From assembly GCA_047967505.1 (NCBI GenBank), contig CM106538.1: a stretch of DNA of 64,000 nt; one strand, given 5' to 3'. Under the pieces are notes generated by a model. The model worked only from the letters and a program-made list of their open reading frames with translations, did not search any database and had not been told where the DNA came from. This stretch comes from Dipteris shenzhenensis (lineage: Eukaryota; Polypodiophyta; Polypodiopsida; Gleicheniales). Position numbers and translations under genes: made by a program. This document shows, in pieces, positions 57,390 to 64,000 of this stretch (position 1 is its first letter; every line of letters begins with the position of its first letter).

Positions 57390-57661
57390 TGTGAAGAGAG
57401 TGGGAGAGAAGTAAGGAGTCTCACTTGCAGCTTTCTCACATACACAATGGGGGAATTCACACAAAGGTGGAGGTTGAAAACAGTTTTCCTCTTCTTAGTT
57501 GTGAAAGCCAAAAGAACTCTCTCTCAGTACAAAAGGAATAGGTGAACCCTATATGTGGGTCACAAACCAAACTCAGCTAACCTAGGTGGCATACTAACTA
57601 AGCCACTAACTAGAGTACATAAAAATAGCTGTCATCGAGCTATTATTCATGGGCAGTGTAC
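57390..57661 (-). repeat. 5' LTR of A2, truncated
   Basis: It matches 10289-10560 of A1. Similarity stops after GGGCAGTGTA at 57661, so the outer 80 or so bases of the LTR are missing and no target duplication can be seen. Confidence 0.9.
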
Positions 57662-59768
57662 TGGGCCTGCACTGGCTTGTTTACATCCGAATATGGGGGC
57701 ATACTAGGATTGTCTTGATAAGGGGCTCATCCGGATGTAGAGGAGGTGGCGAGGGTGGCTGTCTCCTCATTTGAACTATTATGGATAAGCACTTGATTCA
57801 TTACTTTGCCCACCCTGGTGACCTTCTTGGACTTTGTCTGCGGGGGCTAGGGTGACTTGGGAAGCACCAAATGCTTAACATATTTTTTCAAATTGATCCA
57901 CATGGGAGTCCGGATATCCTTCCCCAAGAAATTTAGTTATTAGCTTGGATATGGCTATGGTCGAGACTCCTAGAGGATTGGTGATCCCTAGGAGAAATAC
58001 GGGTATAGATGGGGGTGGAGAATCCCCTGTTCCTAGTGCATCCATGAGGATACGCATCACCTCATTTGATAGCATTGTTTGGGAAGCTTTTGGAGGCGGC
58101 ACTGTTGTGGGCCTAATAGGGCGAGAGGCAGCCTTAAGCCTTTTCCAAGTAGCAGGGTCCGAATTTGCGGTATCGGTACCAATGTTGGGTCTGTTTAGCC
58201 TGCTCACCCGTACATCGCAGCAATAACTATGGGAGTATAATGTTGGGCTTTTGGAGGAAGCAGGTTACCAGGCATTTGCATGGACACTCCTTGCATTGGT
58301 CTGTAAGGTAGAACTTGCAAGGGCATATAGCCAGCAAATGTTGGGGGCACATGGAAGGTTGGAGGTTCATGAGAGTTTCCCCCTTGGAAATCCTATGAGT
58401 TTCCAAGTCCAGGGTTTTGTCTTGCAAAGTCCCTCATCCATGGTTCTTCATCTTCCATGCGCTCCGAGTCAGGGTGCCCCGTGAAGACAGTGGGTCCGGA
58501 GTCCACAAAGACGGCCTCAGTCCCTGCATGTGGCTCAAGGACTGGGTGTCGTTGGCCTCCTCTTTCCATGGGCATGCTAACAAAAGGGTTCTCCATTTCT
58601 GCTGAATTCGATTGGCCTAACCATGGAAGGAGCAGGGGCATGAGGTGGAGCTATGCTACTATAGGGGGCTTCAGAATGCCTTGGGCCAGTGGGTTCTTGC
58701 ATTTACTCGTTCAAGCTCTCGATATCGTCTGTACTAGAGGGATCACTACGTTGGGGCCCTAACACTGAGTGAGAGCTAGGGATTCCACTCCCTATTGGAA
58801 AACTTGGGTGAAAGGTAGGTTGCAAGTAGTTTGAAATGTTGTCCTTGGGCTCCAGCTCCTTGGACAAAATTCTCTTGGACCTCAAGTGCATGTATGAGAT
58901 CACTGCAAGGGTACACCCTGCTTCAAATTTAGTTCTATATTTTTTGGGGTCATAGAATCTTTTCTCAAAGCTATCCCTCTAGTTGAAGGGTTAGATATAT
59001 GCCTATAGGTCGTAGGGACAATCTTAAGGAGATGATCAATGGGATAGCTATTGACACATGTTAGCAGGTTAGGTTGAGGTTGGTATGCCTTTGAGTCGGT
59101 GGGTTAGTGTTAAAGCAACGGGCATCGGGATATTCAAGTCGATGGGACGTGAGTATGGCAATGATCATGGGGTTAGCAATAAATTAATGGGCGATGGGAT
59201 GGCTTGCCTCGGAGGGATAGTAGGATGGCACCGATTGGAGGGTTAGTTGTAGGCCAATGTATCATAGGGATAGTCTTAAGGCATTGGGTCCACTCATGTC
59301 AGGTCGGGGAGATAGCAAACCCTTACACATCATAAATAAGGCAATGGGTTAGGTGATTGACATGGGTCAGGTGGGTAGGATGGAGCTAAGGCTACAGGTC
59401 ATGGGGATAGCGAGCTAAGGCAGTAGGTATTGGGGATAGGAATTGTCTGGGAACACGCCATTTTGTCGACTCTCTTCTAATGATTCCTGGTGGTTGTCCA
59501 AGTTTTGTTCCAAGTTTGTATGCATGGGGTGGTTATTAAGGAACTTAACTACCTACCATAAACAAAAAACATCACAAAACAATAACTTTTGGCACACAAA
59601 CACAATCTCAATCTCAACACATGAGCAAGCAAATCTCAATCTCAGCACATGAGCAAGAAGAGAGCTTGTAGTTCTCAAAGCTTGCATATAACAATAAAGA
59701 CCAAAGTCAACCACTTGGCCTTTTATACAAGTCACGTTTTGAAGGGAGGGCCAGCTCTATTCCTTGTA

Positions 59769-59831
<63 letters not shown>

Positions 59832-60108
59832 ACAACCACTTGGGCCCATATGGTGCCAAGGCAAATGCTAAGTCTCACAACCTTCCCTCTATCTTCAAAT
59901 GGCTCTTGTGTTATCCATATATGGGATCCTAATGGCTCTTGTGTTATTCTTGTCAATTTTGGCAATCTCGACGACTACCTTGATCCTGAGCCATTTGTGG
60001 CTCAAAATCCAAAGGGGTTGGGTGGACAAATTTTGTCAACATGCTCAATGGCTATTGACATATTCACACAATGGGAGTTGAATTTTTAAATGGTAGCCTC
60101 CACACATG
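57662..60108. other. Unrecognised sequence with Pro-rich minus-strand frames
   Basis: Minus-strand ORFs 57875-58207, 58393-58641 and 58703-58903 are Pro/Ser-rich (for example SHEPPTFHVPPTFAGYMPLQ) and resemble the disordered part of a retroelement gag, without decisive motifs. Between 58990 and 59430 short phrases such as CATGGGGATAG and GATGGGATGG recur, a decayed minisatellite. A CT microsatellite lies at 59772-59828. Confidence 0.35.
59772..59828. repeat. (CT)n microsatellite
   Basis: About 28 CT units. ORFs on both strands derive from it. Confidence 0.95.
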
Positions 60109-61150
60109 CTAACCCTTGCCGTCACCTTTGCGAAGACTTATGGCCACTTTTATAACCTCAAGATATTGGACTGCCACATCTGAGATGTCGGCTTGATTTT
60201 GATTTCCAACCAGATCTGAACCGTCGGACTCAACTCCGACAAACTCTGATTTGTCGGATCCATTCTGAGTTGATTCGGCTATTTTTGACCTATCAGATTT
60301 ATTACGCTGATCGAGAGAAGGCTTCAGTCGGAATCCATTTATGGGTTTGGGTAGAACAAAACTATGCATATCCCTCGATTTGAATGTCCCCTGGAACTCC
60401 ATCAGAATGATGGCTTTTAATCCATAGATGAGTCAGAACGGTGTAATCCCTGTGATGACTTTGTATGCTATCGGGAATGCCCACAAAGTTGAGTCAAGTT
60501 TGGTATCACAGTCCTTCTTATTTTTCAACACTGTCATTTTCAAAATGCATTTGATTGTTTTATTGGTGCTTTCTGCCTGCCCATTTCATTGTGGGTGATA
60601 AGATGCCAATTTGTGTACAATCATGTGAATTGTTGTTAGTTTCTTCACTACCCTCCCTAAGAAGTGGCCTCCTTGATCCAATACCAATTCAATCAGACAT
60701 CTGAACTAAGTTGTGATCTTCTTATATATGTTCGAACTTTGCCTTACTGCATTAGGAGTTATCTCTGAGTGCTTGTGCCTCAACCCACTTGGTGCAGTAA
60801 TATGTTGCTACCAAAATGTACCGATTCCTTGTGATTTGTGCCATAGGCTTTGTCAGATGACCTACGAAATCTAATCCCCATTTGATTGAGTGGAAGGATG
60901 GGATTTAAAGGTAGCCGGTGGTCCGGATCAATAGGTTGTCCATCTCTGTTGGCAATACCAACACTTGGCTGCAAACTCATGAGAGACCTTCAACATCGTC
61001 GACCACCAAAGTCCAGCCTGAAAACTTTTCTATTGTGTGATCTCACTGGCAAAATATCTGGCTAATGACCCATGATGAGCTTCTTGTAACACTACATGTT
61101 TCTCATGTTATGGGACACAATGTCAGATCACCTGGTCAATTTCGTGCTTG
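60109..61150 (-). pseudogene. Ty3/gypsy integrase relic
   Basis: On the minus strand, across frames: [15 protein letters not shown] (WGIDFVGP-like), [16 protein letters not shown] (the conserved ATDY.TKWVEA block, with the Asp replaced by Tyr), LVLDQGGHF, YHPQ then a stop then NGQAESTNKTI (the catalytic Glu block), and LWAFPIAYK...TPF.LIYGL. The frame continues into 60402-60109. It has multiple stops. No LTRs are identified. Confidence 0.75.
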
Positions 61151-61287
61151 TACAATGCTCTTGCGTGCACACTGATTTTCACTGGTTGTTGCAATTTTTG
61201 GGTCATCCCGAGGTCCATCCCGAGGTCCAACTCCTCCAAATCATCTTCATTTACTCTTGATGTTCATTTCATTTGGTCCTCATATGC

Positions 61288-61557
61288 TTCCAAAGCTTCT
61301 TTTATCACATATTCATTCCATTTTTGTTGTGCAGAGCTGTCCTCCACTTCTTTTTCAAATTTCGAGTCCGTGACCATTTTGTCAGCTTTTTCCAGACCTT
61401 GGTGGGCCTCTCTCCTGAAACCTAGCTTCTTTTATCACATGTTTATTCCATTTTTGTTGTGCAAAGCTGTCCTCCACTTCTTTTTTAAATTTCGAGTCCG
61501 TGACCATTTTGTCAAACTTTTTCCAGACCTTGGTGGGTTTTTCTCCTGAAACCTGAC
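61288..61557. repeat. Tandem duplication of about 135 bp
   Basis: Units of about 61288-61422 and 61423-61557 share GCTTCTTTTATCACAT, CATTTTTGTTGTGCA and TTTCGAGTCCGTGACCATTT, with a few percent difference. Confidence 0.9.
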
Positions 61558-61561
61558 ATAC

Positions 61562-63490
61562 CTAGATTGGTTCTGCTATGTACTCATGCACAATGCACAA
61601 TGTGAGGTGTGTGGGATCTAGCTGCAAAATTTCTATGGGGAGCATGGTAGCATTAAAGACAGAGATGGCTTCCTGCCCTTCCTCCTCAGTGATATCTTCG
61701 GGGTATGCTATATGAATTATTTCAAAATTGCTGACCAAGGACTCAAGTGAGTCATGGAGAGCTTGTAGCACCCTATTGAACAAAATGATGATGCTGAGGG
61801 GGTGGTAGGTTGTGGAGTGATAGGCAGTTAAATGCCCTTTAGTTTGAAGTGCGGAAGCCCGGCCATAGGTCTGCATCCATTTGATGTCGGCTTGGATGCT
61901 TTTAGGAGTACAGACCCATGGGCTCAATTTGTCGGACTTGGCTAGTTGTATCAGGTCATCATCATATGCATAATTGGTGGACTCGATAACTACTCGACCC
62001 CACTCCTAAAAGTTTAAGAGAATGGGGTGCGTAGCTAAGGATTGAAGGTCGAAGGGGCGGATGAGGGTAGGCTGGCAGGTAAAGCTCAAGGGAGAAGTAC
62101 GACATGGTGAGAAGGGAGTGGCACTGGTCAAGATTACGGCAGAGGATGGTTGGGAGGGTGTTGGGTGGGAGGGGGTGGTGAGATCGATGTGGAAGATGAG
62201 GTTTTGTGCACAGAGGGCAATGAAGTGCATCTAAAGTGTTTGGGGGATGGTGCGTGGGGATTATGCGTAGGTGGTGAGTTGTGCAGAGACCTCCCTGTAC
62301 ATTGTGAACTTTTGCTACTCCTTGTCTTCCAGCATGGACTCCTATGGGCATCGAGAGTTACGAAGATGTTCATTTTTTGCTTGCAAAGTGACTGGGAGGG
62401 CTTGCTCCTGTGCGAGGTAGTCGTGAATTTCTTGGATTTATCGGTCAACCTTTCCTCAACCTATGTTCGTCTCACTATTCTGCAATTTTGAGGCTTGGTT
62501 TTGCCTTGTCCAGCTGGTCCATCATGGTCTCCATCATGGTTTGAACCAGGGATTCACTAGCAGAGAGCTCATCCTTGAGCTTTGTAACAATGACCTCCAA
62601 GCCTTCGATCTTGACCTTGTACTCCTCTACTTTGCTGAGGGCAGTTTGCCCGGTAGCTTGCACGAGGACCCTTGCACGAGGACCATGAGGGTGTGGCTAT
62701 TGCGTACCCTGACTGGTGCTTGTAGTAGAGAGGAGGACAGTTGGGAGGCGTGTTCTTGCCTCTCTTGCAAAATTGTGCGCAGTACTTGAGGGAGTTGGGC
62801 CATTGCATCCAGCAGTTGGAGGTGTATGTTTTCTGCCTTTGATAACTATTTGACTGGCATGTCAGTGTATCCCCAACGTGTCCAGTGCTTAGGTGCATTG
62901 AAATACTATAGGGCTTATGTGAGCCTGGTCCATGGAGAAGAGGAAGAGCCTATAACAAAAGAAGATGCCTCTTGGTGCTATACTATGGTGGTGCCTGTTG
63001 TCTAAGGAGCAGAGGGGGTGGGGGGAATACTTGTTGCTGCATCAGGGTAGAGGCCAATATTTACTGTGTGTTCCCTTGGAAACATTTCCATGTCAATGGG
63101 GTCCTGGATTGTTGCTTTTCCTTTAGATTGACCGTTTGCGGCCTTGAGGCATCTTTGTCTCTCTAGGTATTCCTACAATTGATGGTCCTCATATTGCTCC
63201 CTTGGTTGGTTGTCGAGTGGCTGGTAGGCAGGGAATCTTGGTGGGGTCGCCGCACTTGGATCACTTTTAAGCAATTTGGGGTCGGCCACCATCGTCTCTT
63301 CATTTCGTTTGAACAGGTTCTATGGCTTCTTTGTTGGCAAGCCTGTATTTGATTGGCGGTTGCTGTGCCAACATGTGGTATAACTCATTCGGTTGCCCAG
63401 GACATTGCCATGTGTCTTTAGGTCCTCCCTCATCTGGGTATAGAGATAATCAGCCCAGTTGATGAGACCTGGGGCTCTACTAGCCTCGCA
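61562..63490. other. Unrecognised retroelement-like debris
   Basis: Minus-strand ORFs 61562-61927 and 61962-62351, and a coiled-coil-like ORF 62475-62663 (KVEEYKVKIEGLEVIVTKLK), may belong to the same gypsy element as 60109-61150. No domain can be named. A small direct repeat, TTGCACGAGGACC, occurs twice near 62660-62685. Confidence 0.3.
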
Positions 63491-63493
63491 AGG

Positions 63494-63642
63494 ATGTTGA
63501 TGGAGAGGTCTTATCGGAGAGCAACAACGAAAGGGAGGACACCAAAATTGTGGGTGCTAACTCACCCAGATCAAGGTAAGCTCTTATTATGTATGTATGG
63601 TATAAAGGGGTATATACTAGGCCATTGGCCTTTACCCCAACA
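63494..63642 (-). repeat. Probable 3' LTR of a third copia family
   Basis: On the minus strand it begins TGTTGGGGTAAAGG after the purine tract AAGTGGGAGGT and could end CCATCAACA, giving 149 bp with TGTTG/CAACA inverted ends. The partner LTR lies beyond the window. Confidence 0.5.
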
Positions 63643-63696
63643 ACCTCCCACTTAAAGGCCAATGCGCCTTTAAGGGAGAATATGGGCATCCTAATG

Positions 63697-64000
63697 TCAT
63701 CCAACACCCATCAATACTCTGCAATGTATAAACCGCTCTGAGGAAAGACTCTTTGTAAGAAGATCTGTAGGGTTCTCATCTGTGTGATCCTTGACAAGCT
63801 GGATGCACTTGTCCTCAATCACCTCTCTGATGAAGTGATACTTTACATCAATATGCTTTGTCTTCGCATGGAAGACAGGATTCCATGCCAACTGGATGGC
63901 ACTCTGACTATCACAGTGTAAAACTGGAACCTCTCCTACAATGCTCAAGTCTCCCACTAGACGAGTAAGCCACATAGCTTCCTTGCATGCCTCAGTGGCT
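63697..64000 (-). pseudogene. copia RNase H C-terminus, running off the right edge
   Basis: On the minus strand it reads EACKEAMWLTRLVGDL, then HCDSQSAIQLAWNPVFHAKT, KHIDVKYHFIRE and DENPTDLLTKSL. This is the RNase H tail of copia pol, different in sequence from families A and B. The visible part is open, so the element could be intact. Only its 3' end is in view. Confidence 0.85.

Larger units (their letters stand above)
48206..57661 (-). mobile_element. Ty1/copia element A2 (truncated both ends), split by B2
   Basis: It belongs to the same family as A1. On the minus strand the order is truncated 5' LTR (57661-57390), primer-site region, gag, protease, integrase, the B2 insertion at 54129/48752, then the start of reverse transcriptase to about 48206, where similarity ends. 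The rest of pol and the 3' LTR are missing. B2 is flanked by AATCC on both sides (48747-48751 and 54130-54134), and reading across it joins DRLKYDGF to HYAYMVK, so the A frame was continuous there. Confidence 0.92.

Overview
This window looks like nuclear DNA of a land plant with a large, repeat-laden genome. The evidence is a plant-type TTTAGGG telomeric array, Ty1/copia elements primed from an initiator-Met tRNA site (TGGTATCAGAGC), Ty3/gypsy, LINE, hAT and probable SINE debris, many broken PLS-class PPR fragments, and a plant-specific trihelix (GT-3-type) transcription factor. I cannot name the species. Low gene density, PPR debris and a DUF7869-type gene would fit a fern or other large-genome lineage, but that is only an inference. 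I see no bacterial genes, CRISPR array, rRNA or convincing functional tRNA.

Layout. 1-420 is a degenerate interstitial telomeric array. 473-2216 holds broken ORFs, including a frameshifted SET-domain fragment. 3037-4482 is a DUF7869-type gene whose 3' end is split by a copia element (family A, copy A1, 4483-10640, minus strand, target duplication GATAG). A1 is itself split by a young element without coding capacity (6006-8820, plus strand, target duplication TAAAG). 10.6-31 kb is decayed repeat territory: PPR fragments, a hAT-type transposase relic, a probable SINE, a gypsy gag preceded by an RNase H domain, copia relics, a LINE reverse-transcriptase relic and many local tandem duplications. 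31.2-34.7 kb is copia family B copy B1, followed by a piece of family A. 36.2-37.1 kb is the trihelix gene, the only gene that looks nearly intact. 37.1-46.9 kb is mostly unrecognised non-coding sequence. 46.9-47.2 kb is a gypsy reverse-transcriptase relic. 48.2-57.7 kb is family A copy A2 (minus) carrying a nested family B copy B2 (48752-54129, plus, target duplication AATCC). 57.7-64 kb holds a gypsy integrase relic, unrecognised low-quality ORFs, and the 3' end of a third copia family that runs off the right edge.

How it fits together. Most of the window is nested retrotransposons and their decay products. The order of insertion can be read from the nesting and from LTR divergence: the non-coding element (about 1 mismatch in 333 bp) is younger than A1 (about 3% LTR divergence), and A1 is younger than the DUF7869 gene. 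B sits at exactly the same base of A in two places 20 kb apart, so the A+B composite was duplicated as a unit. I found no clear new multi-gene system. The best candidates for a second look are the SET plus DUF7869 neighbourhood at the left end, the duplicated A+B composite, and the small young element with a triplicated polypurine-tract region.
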